Below, piece by piece: positions 1 through 7,445 of a stretch of DNA of 64,000 nt. The translations under genes and the position numbers were made by a program. The DNA lies in contig NZ_OY782763.1 of NCBI RefSeq assembly GCF_963678225.1, positions 62,001-126,000 of the forward strand. The letters are read 5' to 3'. The number at the start of each line of letters is the position of its first letter. Within the stretch, counting starts at the first letter, position 1. The notes under the pieces were generated by a model. That model had not been told where the DNA came from. It was given only the letters and a program-made list of their open reading frames with translations, and did not search any database. The stretch comes from an uncultured Cohaesibacter sp. Its GTDB lineage: Bacteria; Pseudomonadota; Alphaproteobacteria; Rhizobiales; Cohaesibacteraceae.

Positions 1-1
1 C

Positions 2-76
2 GTAAAGATCAAATTGATGCGCAAGTCCATTGCCGAAGTCCGCTCCAAGAGCGAACCAGCTGGCGACGCTAAATAA
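2..76 (+). CDS. yajC: YajC preprotein translocase subunit, C-terminal end (partial)
   Basis: Only the last 24 codons are in the window, followed by TAA at 74-76; the gene enters from the left edge. The visible tail, which includes KLMRKSIAEVRSK, is a basic cytoplasmic end like that of YajC, a small single-span inner-membrane protein that associates with SecDF. The identification rests mostly on position: 76 bases upstream of secD on the same strand, where alphaproteobacteria carry yajC. The fragment alone is too short to identify by sequence. Confidence 0.7.
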   Translation, partial: VKIKLMRKSIAEVRSKSEPAGDAK

Positions 77-152
77 TCGCATTCAAATATTTGATACTCA
101 TAAGCACTCGGACATGATCCGGGTGCACTGCCAATGGTGGTAGGATAGCCTT

Positions 153-1787
153 ATGCTACATTTTGCCCGATGGAAGGTTGCGCTGGTTTTACTAGTCGTG
201 CTCGTAGGCCTTCTCTTTTCTCTTCCCAACCTCTTTTCCGATCAGGAACTGCAAGACGATTATCCAAGCTGGCTGCCGAACAGCAAGATTGTGCTTGGAC
301 TTGACTTGCAGGGTGGTGCGCACATTCTCATGCAGGTGGAAAAAGACGGTATTATCGAGGATCGGCTCGAGATCCTCCGTGGTGATGTCCGTTCTGCTTT
401 GCGTGAAGATAAAATCGGTTACACCGGTTTGGCTGCCAGAGATGGCGCTGTTCAGGTCCGAATCCGCGATATCACGCAGCTGGATGCTGCACGTGAAAAA
501 TTGCAAGACCTGGTTCAACCAGTCTCAACCTCTTTGCTCACCGGTGGCGGTGCGATGGAAACCTCGCTCGAAGTCAATGACGATGGCCTGATGCGCCTAG
601 TGTTGACCGAAGAGGGCATCACCGCGCGCGTATCAAGTGCCGTGGCTCAGTCGGTTGAAGTCATTCGCCGCCGCGTTGACGAACTTGGAACGACCGAACC
701 ATCCATCCAGCGCGAAGGGGAAGATCGTATTCTTGTTCAGGTTCCGGGCCTGCAGGATCCAGACCGCTTGAAAGACATTCTGGAAACAACTGCGAACCTG
801 TCCTTCCGTATGGTCGATACGTCCATGGCACCGGAAACGGCTCTTCAGACGCGCCCACCTCTGGATTCAGAAATTCTCTACGAAGCGGACGATCCGCAGA
901 ACCCGACGGCTCAGGAAAACCGCGTTCCTTATCTCGTTAAGAAACGTGTTCTGATTTCAGGTGACGAATTGGATGATGCGCAGCCGACCTTTGATTCCCG
1001 CACAAACGAACCGGTTGTTTCATTCCGTTTCAATACATCGGGCGCGAAAAAGTTCGCCCGAGTTACCGAACAGAATGTTGGCCTGCCATTCGCCATCGTG
1101 CTTGATGACGAGGTTATCTCAGCACCATCCATTCGCGAACCTATCCGTGGTGGGTCCGGCATTATTTCCGGCTCATTCACAGCCGAAAGCGCCAATGACC
1201 TTGCCGTTCTGATGCGCGCTGGTGCTTTGCCTGCAAAGTTGACAATCGTCGAAGAAAGAACGGTTGGTCCGGGCCTTGGTGCAGACTCCATTGCCGCCGG
1301 CGAAATTGCCGGTATCGTGGGTGCTTTTGCTGTCGTGATCTTCATGATCATTGCCTATGGCCTGTTCGGCATCTTTGCCAACATTGCGCTAGCGGTGAAT
1401 GTTTGCCTGTTGCTCGGGGTTCTTTCCTTCCTCGGCGCAACGCTCACATTGCCGGGCATCGCCGGTATCGTGTTGACCGTCGGTATGGCCGTGGACGCCA
1501 ACGTGCTAATTTTCGAACGCATACGAGAAGAAAACAATTATGGTCGTTCAACGATTGCTGCAATTGATGCGGGTTACTCCCGCGCTCTGGGCACCATTCT
1601 CGACGCCAACATCACGACCTTCATCGCCGCTGTGATCCTCTTTTCTCTGGGCTCTGGTCCAGTGCGAGGCTTTGCGATTACGCTGGCCGTTGGTATCGTA
1701 ACGACCGTCTTCTCGGCATTTACTTTCAACCGACTGATTGTTGCGACATGGATCAAATACCGTCGTCCATCCAATCTGCCAATCTGA
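153..1787 (+). CDS. secD: Protein translocase subunit SecD
   Basis: Inner-membrane RND-type subunit that uses the proton gradient to help pull exported proteins through SecYEG. The 544-residue protein starts with one membrane span (about residues 8-28), then a large periplasmic region (to about 375), then a block of five spans. The signature near residues 445-465, GMAVDANVLIFERIREE, is the conserved SecD transmembrane motif with its functional Asp. A purine-rich AGGATAG lies just upstream of the ATG. It sits between yajC and secF, 18 bases before secF, so the three form one operon. Length is ordinary for an alphaproteobacterial SecD. Confidence 0.97.
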   Translation: MLHFARWKVALVLLVVLVGLLFSLPNLFSDQELQDDYPSWLPNSKIVLGLDLQGGAHILMQVEKDGIIEDRLEILRGDVRSALREDKIGYTGLAARDGAVQVRIRDITQLDAAREKLQDLVQPVSTSLLTGGGAMETSLEVNDDGLMRLVLTEEGITARVSSAVAQSVEVIRRRVDELGTTEPSIQREGEDRILVQVPGLQDPDRLKDILETTANLSFRMVDTSMAPETALQTRPPLDSEILYEADDPQNPTAQENRVPYLVKKRVLISGDELDDAQPTFDSRTNEPVVSFRFNTSGAKKFARVTEQNVGLPFAIVLDDEVISAPSIREPIRGGSGIISGSFTAESANDLAVLMRAGALPAKLTIVEERTVGPGLGADSIAAGEIAGIVGAFAVVIFMIIAYGLFGIFANIALAVNVCLLLGVLSFLGATLTLPGIAGIVLTVGMAVDANVLIFERIREENNYGRSTIAAIDAGYSRALGTILDANITTFIAAVILFSLGSGPVRGFAITLAVGIVTTVFSAFTFNRLIVATWIKYRRPSNLPI

Positions 1788-1805
1788 CCTACCGGAGATA
1801 AGAAA

Positions 1806-2765
1806 ATGAAACCAATTCGTTTTATCCCGGATGGCACCAAAATCCGGTTCATGCGGCATCGGTACTGGAGCTTTCCGCTTTCAGCCACCTTGCTTGTCGC
1901 ATCCATTGTATTGTTCTTGATCGCAGGCCTCAATTACGGCATCGACTTCAAGGGTGGTACGCTGATTGAAATCCAGACGGCCGAAGATGTCGCCGACCTG
2001 GCGTCTATCCGAGGCAACCTCAATGCATTGGATCTGGGCGATGTGGAAGTACAGGAATTCGGTGCACCGAATGACGTACTGATTCGCGTTCAAACCCAAG
2101 GCGGCGAAGGCGAAAGCGCAGAAGAGGCGCAGCAGCGCGTTGTCTCTCTGGTCAAGGAAACCCTCGGAAACGCAGTGACCTACCGCCGCGTTGAGGTGGT
2201 GGGCCCCCGAGTTTCCGGTGAGCTGGCGACCACAGGTGCCATCTCGGTGCTGTCTGCCTTGCTCGCCATCATGGTCTATATCTGGTTCCGGTTCGAGTGG
2301 CAGTTCGCTGTTGGGGCTGTTGCGGCTACGGCGCACGACGTGATCATGACCATCGGTGTGTTTGCATTGTTGCAGATTGACTTCAACCTGACGACCATCG
2401 CAGCGATCCTGACGATTGTCGGTTACTCTTTGAACGATACCGTGGTTGTTTATGACCGTATTCGCGAAGACTTGCGCAAGTTCAAGAAGATGCCACTCAA
2501 GGAAGTGCTTGACCAGTCCATCAACCGGACGCTCTCTCGCACGACCCTGACATCCTTCACGACCTTGCTGGCGCTTGGCTCACTCTATTTCCTTGGCGGG
2601 GAGGTTATTCGCTCCTTCACCTTCGCCATGATCTGGGGTGTTTTCGTCGGCACCTACTCATCGATCTTTATCGCAGCACCACTGCTTATCTTCTTCAATT
2701 TGCGGTCTGAACATGTTCAGAAGCCTGATGATGGAGATGAAGTAGAAGGCGCGGCGGCGTCCTGA
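1806..2765 (+). CDS. secF: Protein translocase subunit SecF
   Basis: Partner of SecD in the SecDF complex at the inner membrane. The 319-residue protein has an N-terminal span (about 20-40) followed by a short periplasmic domain and five C-terminal spans. The motif YSLNDTVVVYDRIRE near residues 215-230 is the SecF counterpart of the SecD signature. GGAGATAAGAAA precedes the ATG. The stop is three bases before the next gene, so translation is probably coupled to the downstream Mth938-type protein. Confidence 0.97.
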   Translation: MKPIRFIPDGTKIRFMRHRYWSFPLSATLLVASIVLFLIAGLNYGIDFKGGTLIEIQTAEDVADLASIRGNLNALDLGDVEVQEFGAPNDVLIRVQTQGGEGESAEEAQQRVVSLVKETLGNAVTYRRVEVVGPRVSGELATTGAISVLSALLAIMVYIWFRFEWQFAVGAVAATAHDVIMTIGVFALLQIDFNLTTIAAILTIVGYSLNDTVVVYDRIREDLRKFKKMPLKEVLDQSINRTLSRTTLTSFTTLLALGSLYFLGGEVIRSFTFAMIWGVFVGTYSSIFIAAPLLIFFNLRSEHVQKPDDGDEVEGAAAS

Positions 2766-2768
2766 TCG

Positions 2769-3284
2769 ATGGCATTCAAATGGCTGCAGGGCAAAAAGGC
2801 CTCGTCCAGTTTGAAAGACAATTCCCACGCCGGAGAGACACTCTCTGGCGTGGACACTGATCCAACAATTGAATCAGACCAAGACACCAAGGCTCCTGCA
2901 TCCGGCCTTGAAATGACAGATGCCTATTATCCCGGACATGACCCGATCGATTTTTACGGCAATGGCGGCTTCCGCTTTGGCGAAATGTCCCATCAGGGAG
3001 CCATTCTCTTTTTGCCCAGCGGCGTTCACCGCTGGGACGTAGAAACAGTCAATGCTCTGACAACTGATCACTTTGACAAACTACTGGCTGAAAGCCGCGA
3101 AATCGAACTTCTGATCCTGGGAACGGGCAATCTCATTGTGCCACTGGCCCAGCCGCTTGCGAACCATATTCGTCAAGCGGGCATAAAGCTGGATATCATG
3201 GACACGGGCGCTGCAGTAAGAACCTTGAATATACTGCTATCAGAGGACCGGGCCGTCGCTGCAGCGCTGTTTCCGGTGTCATAA
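2769..3284 (+). CDS. Mth938-like (DUF498) domain protein, NDUFAF3 homologue
   Basis: A 171-residue soluble protein. The first 45 residues are polar and probably disordered; the rest is an Mth938/DUF498 domain with recognisable segments IDFYGNGGFRFG, GAILFLPSGVHRW and ELLILGTGN. The eukaryotic member of this family, NDUFAF3, is an assembly factor for respiratory complex I. The gene starts three bases after secF, which agrees with the known alphaproteobacterial association of this family with secDF. The bacterial role is not visible from sequence; a part in assembling membrane complexes is inferred from the homologue and from the next gene, which resembles another complex I assembly factor. Confidence 0.88.
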   Translation: MAFKWLQGKKASSSLKDNSHAGETLSGVDTDPTIESDQDTKAPASGLEMTDAYYPGHDPIDFYGNGGFRFGEMSHQGAILFLPSGVHRWDVETVNALTTDHFDKLLAESREIELLILGTGNLIVPLAQPLANHIRQAGIKLDIMDTGAAVRTLNILLSEDRAVAAALFPVS

Positions 3285-3308
3285 CCGATCCCCAACGCGG
3301 AGCACTCC

Positions 3309-4178
3309 ATGTCAGGTTCCGAAGATGTCTTTTCTTTTTGCCAGAGTGAATTAAAGGCCCTCAGTCCTGTCAGCCATTTCGCGGCTTTGACGGCCCCGCA
3401 AGACAAGCGGCCTGCACTGATGGCGCTTTATGCCTTTCTCGTCACTCTTCGCCGCATACCCGCTCAGGTCAGCTCAAAGGAAATGGGCGAAATCAGACTG
3501 CAATGGTGGCGAGACATCCTGTCTGACACCCAATCAAACTTTGCCGACGGATGCGGACTAGACAATATTGGCCCCCTGGCTACAGCACTCAAGCAAACGC
3601 AGAGGCAGTTCCAGCTTCCCTCCGATCAACTGGAAGCCATTGTGGATGCACATTCATTGGATCTTGCCCCTGGTTCGATGCCGGATGGCAACACCTATGA
3701 CAGCTACGCGAGATCGACAAAGGGCATGCGCCTTGCTCTTGCCTGCCGCATATTGAATGATGGCCAATCACCAGATCACCTTGCCCAGCTATTCATCACA
3801 GCAGGCAAGGCGATAAGTCTGGCAGAACATCTTCGTACGTGGCCAGAAGCAGCAAAGGCAAAACAGCTCTTTCTGCCGCTTGATATGTTTGAGAATTTTG
3901 GCCTTTCCGAGCAGGACCTTTACGCTTCCCCGCATTCGAAACAGAGCGCAGAGGCAATCAAAGCCTTGTGTCAAAACGCATCTGACCTGCACAAGGAGAC
4001 CTTAGAGGCTCTTAAAGACATAAAAGAGGGAGGGCAGGCCCATCTGGCTCCAGCCTTCATGGCGCTCGGCCCCGTTCCGCTGATATTAAAAAAACGCCAG
4101 CGGAGACCTCATGATCATCTTGAGATATCCAACTGGCGTAGCTATTGGTGCATCTGGCGTATGGCCAGAAAATTCTAG
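3309..4178 (+). CDS. Squalene/phytoene synthase family protein (NDUFAF6-like)
   Basis: A 289-residue trans-isoprenyl-synthase-fold protein. The N-terminus reads ALTAPQDKRPALMALYAF, the usual family entry helix, and the C-terminus ends with an ISNWRSYWCIWRMAR segment typical of the short alphaproteobacterial branch. The two Asp-rich DxxxD metal-binding motifs of true synthases are not obvious, which favours the branch that includes NDUFAF6, a complex I assembly factor, over a pigment enzyme. GGAG lies upstream of the ATG. It follows the NDUFAF3 homologue by 24 bases and ends 4 bases from the convergent trmFO. No carotenoid or hopanoid genes lie nearby. Confidence 0.82.
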   Translation: MSGSEDVFSFCQSELKALSPVSHFAALTAPQDKRPALMALYAFLVTLRRIPAQVSSKEMGEIRLQWWRDILSDTQSNFADGCGLDNIGPLATALKQTQRQFQLPSDQLEAIVDAHSLDLAPGSMPDGNTYDSYARSTKGMRLALACRILNDGQSPDHLAQLFITAGKAISLAEHLRTWPEAAKAKQLFLPLDMFENFGLSEQDLYASPHSKQSAEAIKALCQNASDLHKETLEALKDIKEGGQAHLAPAFMALGPVPLILKKRQRRPHDHLEISNWRSYWCIWRMARKF

Positions 4179-4182
4179 AAAC

Positions 4183-5589
4183 TTAGCTGATTTGAATGGC
4201 GGCCAACCATGCTTTGGTATCATCCAGCGCGCGTTTGGAAAGAGCCTTCTTCTTGGAAAGTTGCTTTTCAACGCCACGCATCTTGGACCCATCCTCGCGT
4301 CTACGGGAAAATTCGACCGGTGGAAACAGGCCGAAATTGACATTCATCGGCTGGAAAGACCGCTTGCCTCCGTTGGAGTCAATCAAGTGCCCACCAGTGA
4401 TGTGTGCCAACAAGGCACCAAAAGCGGTTGTCTCTGGCGGAGGAACCGCAGTCTGTTCATGCATTTCAGCTGCAATGAAACGACCGGCAAGCAGACCGAT
4501 TGAGGCAGATTCCACATAGCCTTCGCAGCCGGTAATCTGTCCGGCAAAGCGCAGGTGCGGGTGGCTCTTCAGACGCAGAGTTTCATCGAGCAGCTTGGGC
4601 GAATTCAGGAAAGTGTTGCGATGAATACCGCCAAGCCGCGCAAATTGAGCATTTTCCAACCCCGGAATCATACGAAACACTTCAGCTTGCGCACCATATT
4701 TCATCTTGGTCTGAAAGCCGACGATATTGAACAAGGTACCCAACTTGTTATCCTGCCTGAGCTGCACGACAGCAAACGGGTCTTCATCCGGCTTGTGCGG
4801 GTTGGTGAGGCCAACCGGTTTCATCGGACCATAGCGGGGCGTGTCACGCCCACGTTCGGCCATAACTTCTATGGGCAAACAGCCGTCAAAATATTTTGCC
4901 TTTTCCCACTCCTTGAACTCGGCTTTATCTGCGCCCAGCATAGCATCGAGGAAGGCGTTATACTCCGCTTCATTCATGGCGCAATTGATATAGTCAGCCC
5001 CGGTGCCAGACGGGCCTTTCTTGTCATATCGCGACTGAAACCAGGCCTTATCCATATCAATGGAATCGAAATGGATGATTGGCGCAATTGCGTCATAAAA
5101 GGCAAGGGACTCTTCGCCCGTTAGCGCCAATATGGACTTGGATAAAGCCTCAGACGTCAACGGCCCGGTCGCCACCAGACAAAGGCCTTCATCGGCAGAG
5201 GGCAGGGTGTCCAGCTCGCCCCGTTCAATCGTTATCAGCGGATGACTGGAAAGCTTTTCCGTTACCGCTTCAGAAAAGGCCTCCCTTGCAACAGCCAAAG
5301 CGCCGCCAGCGGGAATGGAATTGGCATCTGCGCACTCCATGATCAGCGAACCAGCTTCACGCATTTCCTGATGTAACAGGCCAACCGCATTTGCTTCATG
5401 ATCATCAGAGCGAAATGAATTGGAGCAAACAAGCTCGGCGCAATGATCCGTCACATGAGCATCCGTTGAACGATTCGGCCTCATTTCATGAAGGATAACC
5501 GGAATGCCCGCATTGGCCAATTGCCAAGCGGCCTCTGATCCGGCAAGCCCAGCCCCGATGATACGCACCGATTTATTGCTCTTTGTCAC
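4183..5589 (-). CDS. trmFO: tRNA (uracil-54) methyltransferase TrmFO, folate-dependent
   Basis: Flavoenzyme that makes 5-methyluridine (T54) in the T-loop of tRNAs with methylene-tetrahydrofolate as carbon donor. The 468-residue protein begins with a Rossmann dinucleotide motif ([16 protein letters not shown]) and keeps both functional cysteine regions of the family, [11 protein letters not shown] near residue 55 and [12 protein letters not shown] near residue 205. The start is GTG at 5587-5589; no ATG lies between it and the Rossmann motif. It is transcribed toward the phytoene-synthase-like gene, with only four bases between the stops and no clear terminator. Confidence 0.97.
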   Translation of the reverse strand: MTKSNKSVRIIGAGLAGSEAAWQLANAGIPVILHEMRPNRSTDAHVTDHCAELVCSNSFRSDDHEANAVGLLHQEMREAGSLIMECADANSIPAGGALAVAREAFSEAVTEKLSSHPLITIERGELDTLPSADEGLCLVATGPLTSEALSKSILALTGEESLAFYDAIAPIIHFDSIDMDKAWFQSRYDKKGPSGTGADYINCAMNEAEYNAFLDAMLGADKAEFKEWEKAKYFDGCLPIEVMAERGRDTPRYGPMKPVGLTNPHKPDEDPFAVVQLRQDNKLGTLFNIVGFQTKMKYGAQAEVFRMIPGLENAQFARLGGIHRNTFLNSPKLLDETLRLKSHPHLRFAGQITGCEGYVESASIGLLAGRFIAAEMHEQTAVPPPETTAFGALLAHITGGHLIDSNGGKRSFQPMNVNFGLFPPVEFSRRREDGSKMRGVEKQLSKKKALSKRALDDTKAWLAAIQIS

Positions 5590-5832
5590 TTCGCTGATCT
5601 TTCTGTTTGGATTAAATATGCCTGACGAACCGGCAGAAATCCGTCAAGTAGCGATACCTAACACTGTTTTCGAAAAATGCAAGACACGGCAAAAACCCCA
5701 AACGAATTTCATCGCAGGAAACTCAGGTCTTCTTCGTAGGGCAATAGCTACTTTTTTTGTTGGCAGTTTGACGACGCAGTGATAACACACATTGAACCAC
5801 GGATCGAAGGCTTATAAGCGGGAACAATCTTC

Positions 5833-6453
5833 ATGAAATTCAAACTCGTAACAACCGTTCCCCTTTTGATTGCTCTGGCAGGTTGCAACGCTCAGACATC
5901 CAGCTCCACCAGCGGTTGGATCAGCGCTATGAACAATCGCGCCCCCACGAAAACAACCATCTATGTTTGCCACACATTCGGTTGCAGCCTGAAATATGGC
6001 TATCACTTTACCAAGGTCGATCTTGCAAAACTCAAGAGAATACTTCACGCCGGACGCAAAAGTCCCGAGGCGGAGCTCAAGGCCATAGGCAATGCGGTTG
6101 CATGGTTTGAAAAGCGTGTTGGCCCCTATGTCGGATCAGACAAAGACAAGGGTGGGCTGGATATGAGAAATGCCGGCGTCCCGGGTCAGATGGACTGTAT
6201 CGATGAAGCCAGCAACACCACATCGCTCATCACCTTTGCCCAGAAGCATGGCTTCTTGAAATATCACAAGGTCCAATCGCCGGTCGCCAGAGGCTTCTTC
6301 CTTGATGGCCGATATCCGCATGCAACGGCCGTCGTGCTCAATACCGAAAATGACAAGCGCTACGCGATCGATAGCTGGATCTATGACAACGGCGTATTCC
6401 CCAAGATCAAGCCACTGGAAGACTGGATGGCTGAATCGCCCGCCAGATACTAG
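5833..6453 (+). CDS. Lipoprotein of unknown function with candidate Cys-His-Asp site
   Basis: A 206-residue protein with a lipoprotein signal peptide: a basic start, a hydrophobic stretch, and the lipobox LAGC with Cys18. I do not recognise a named family. The mature part has Gln119-Met-Asp-Cys122, His163 (in YPHATAVVL) and Asp180 (in YAIDSW). That spacing, with the His and Asp on what look like adjacent strands, is like transglutaminase and papain-fold cysteine hydrolases, so an envelope cysteine hydrolase is possible. Two further cysteines (46 and 51, in VCHTFGC) could form a disulfide. The function is inference. AGCGGGAA precedes the ATG. It is monocistronic. Confidence 0.75.
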   Translation: MKFKLVTTVPLLIALAGCNAQTSSSTSGWISAMNNRAPTKTTIYVCHTFGCSLKYGYHFTKVDLAKLKRILHAGRKSPEAELKAIGNAVAWFEKRVGPYVGSDKDKGGLDMRNAGVPGQMDCIDEASNTTSLITFAQKHGFLKYHKVQSPVARGFFLDGRYPHATAVVLNTENDKRYAIDSWIYDNGVFPKIKPLEDWMAESPARY

Positions 6454-6600
6454 AGCCTGACTTATCTCTCAGTTCGTCACAACGCCCAGCCGCCGAGCTA
6501 GGAGATACCTCGCATGCAGCACATTCACGCATAGCTACAGGCGCATTCGCCGGGTCCTGACCGTCGAGCATTTATCTTTTGGATAGGACAAGCTAGAATT

Positions 6601-6707
6601 AGAAAAGCCCACCGGGGGAGGAGATCCGGTGGGCTTCTAAGGGTGTTTCAAAACGGGGAGGAATCGTTTCGAAACGTCTCAGACTTTCGGGAGGAGGAGA
6701 AAGTCTG
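6601..6707 (-). ncRNA. Three tandem cuckoo-type sRNA hairpins with CCUCCUCCC-type loops
   Basis: Read on the minus strand, three consecutive stem-loops follow the DUF1127 gene. The first (6707-6680) has a perfect 9 bp stem and the loop TCCTCCTCCC. The second (6675-6645) has an 11 bp stem with one G-U pair and the loop ATTCCTCCC. The third (6636-6605) has an 11 bp GC-rich stem, the loop ATCTCCTCCC, and then TTTTCT, so it doubles as a rho-independent terminator. The C/U loops are anti-Shine-Dalgarno-like. This is the architecture of the cuckoo RNA family, exemplified by CcsR1-4 of Rhodobacter sphaeroides, which are co-transcribed with a DUF1127 gene and induced by stress. Three copies, the loops and the neighbour gene are seen directly; regulation is inferred from the family. 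Confidence 0.88.
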
Positions 6708-6723
6708 AATTCCTATAAATCTG

Positions 6724-6873
6724 TTACATACCAACCGCGCGTCTTGCGGTCTGCGTTACGTCTGCGCGAGAAATGCTGACTTCACATTCTCTATTGGACA
6801 GACGATTAAGATTATCGACTGTGTCACGAAAATTGCGCCACTGCCTATAATTCTGAACAACCGTATCAAGCAT
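6724..6873 (-). CDS. DUF1127 small arginine-rich protein
   Basis: A 49-residue basic protein. The core YRQWRNFRDTVDNLNRLS and the following ISRADVTQTARRA match the DUF1127 pattern (aromatic-Arg helix, then a short I/V-S-R-x-D-I helix). I chose the ATG at 6871-6873 because AGGA sits 8 bases upstream and because DUF1127 proteins are usually 45-50 residues; an ATG at 6913-6915 would add 14 residues and lacks a good ribosome-binding site. The R. sphaeroides homologue linked to CcsR RNAs (CcaF1) is an RNA-binding protein. Seventeen bases after the stop the first of three anti-SD hairpins begins, so mRNA and small RNAs are probably one transcript. Confidence 0.85.
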   Translation of the reverse strand: MLDTVVQNYRQWRNFRDTVDNLNRLSNRECEVSISRADVTQTARRAVGM

Positions 6874-6915
6874 CTTTTCGATCCTACGTTGCCGAACCTT
6901 CAAGTGACTCTGCAT

Positions 6916-7445
6916 CTTTAATAAGATGACTGTTTCGTTTTTTAATCAACATCTCATTGCTGTTGATAAATAGATAGCAAAAGACTCCCGATATTTGCAC
7001 TGCAAAAATATGCATAGCTGTCTTGCACATCATGCAAAACCGTCATTGCTTTGCTAAGGAACCTGCACATTTCGCATAGCGGGAACAGAATTGAGGAAAT
7101 CTTCCCATAAATTCAATAGCTTGGAGATATGCGGTTTCAAATCTCTAAAATGCGCAAACATACGTAATAGGACGTATACTTATTTGGTCAAGAGCAGGGG
7201 GCTTGTGAAAAGCAAAAATATTGAGAGGGAAAGTCAGAAAATTACGATATTCACTATTGTGAATTTTGCATCGCAACACAAACGGCGATCACATAAATGA
7301 TTTATATCAATGCGCGCTAGACCACAACGAGGGTTTTGAAAAAAAACAAGCAAGTTCAATAGCTTATATTTTTTTCCAAAAACAAATCTCATTGTGCATC
7401 GCCGAAAGTATTACGTATTTCCCCTCAGCAAGAATCTAAAAGGAC
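6916..7445. other. AT-rich 530 bp gap upstream of the DUF1127/sRNA unit
   Basis: This stretch lies between the 5' side of the DUF1127 gene and the 3' end of uvrA, both on the minus strand. It is clearly more AT-rich than its surroundings and holds A/T runs such as those around 7330-7385. I see no convincing gene; an open frame at 7091-7300 has no ribosome-binding site or recognisable content. It must contain the promoter of the DUF1127/sRNA unit. I could not pick out a clear heat-shock (RpoH) or sigma-70 promoter. The notable content is the palindrome pair listed separately. Confidence 0.6.
6995..7037. promoter_or_regulatory. Two phased TTGCA/TGCAA palindromes (candidate operator)
   Basis: TTGCA-C-TGCAA lies at 6995-7005 and TTGCA-CATCA-TGCAA at 7023-7037. 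Their centres are 30 bp apart, close to three helical turns, so both would face the same side of DNA. They are 120-165 bp upstream of the chosen DUF1127 start. No regulator is assigned. The palindromes are seen directly; the operator role is inference. Confidence 0.4.

Noticed and set aside
3309-4178. Carotenoid or hopanoid biosynthesis from the phytoene-synthase-type gene.
   Set aside because: There are no crtI, crtE or hpn genes nearby, the Asp-rich motifs are not obvious, and the neighbour is an NDUFAF3 homologue.
6874-6915. A longer DUF1127 start at the ATG 6913-6915.
   Set aside because: It lacks a good ribosome-binding site, and the internal ATG with AGGA gives the usual family length.
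7091-7300. A 69-codon plus-strand frame in the AT-rich gap upstream of the DUF1127 gene.
   Set aside because: No ribosome-binding site, Lys/Asn-rich composition that reflects base composition, no family resemblance.
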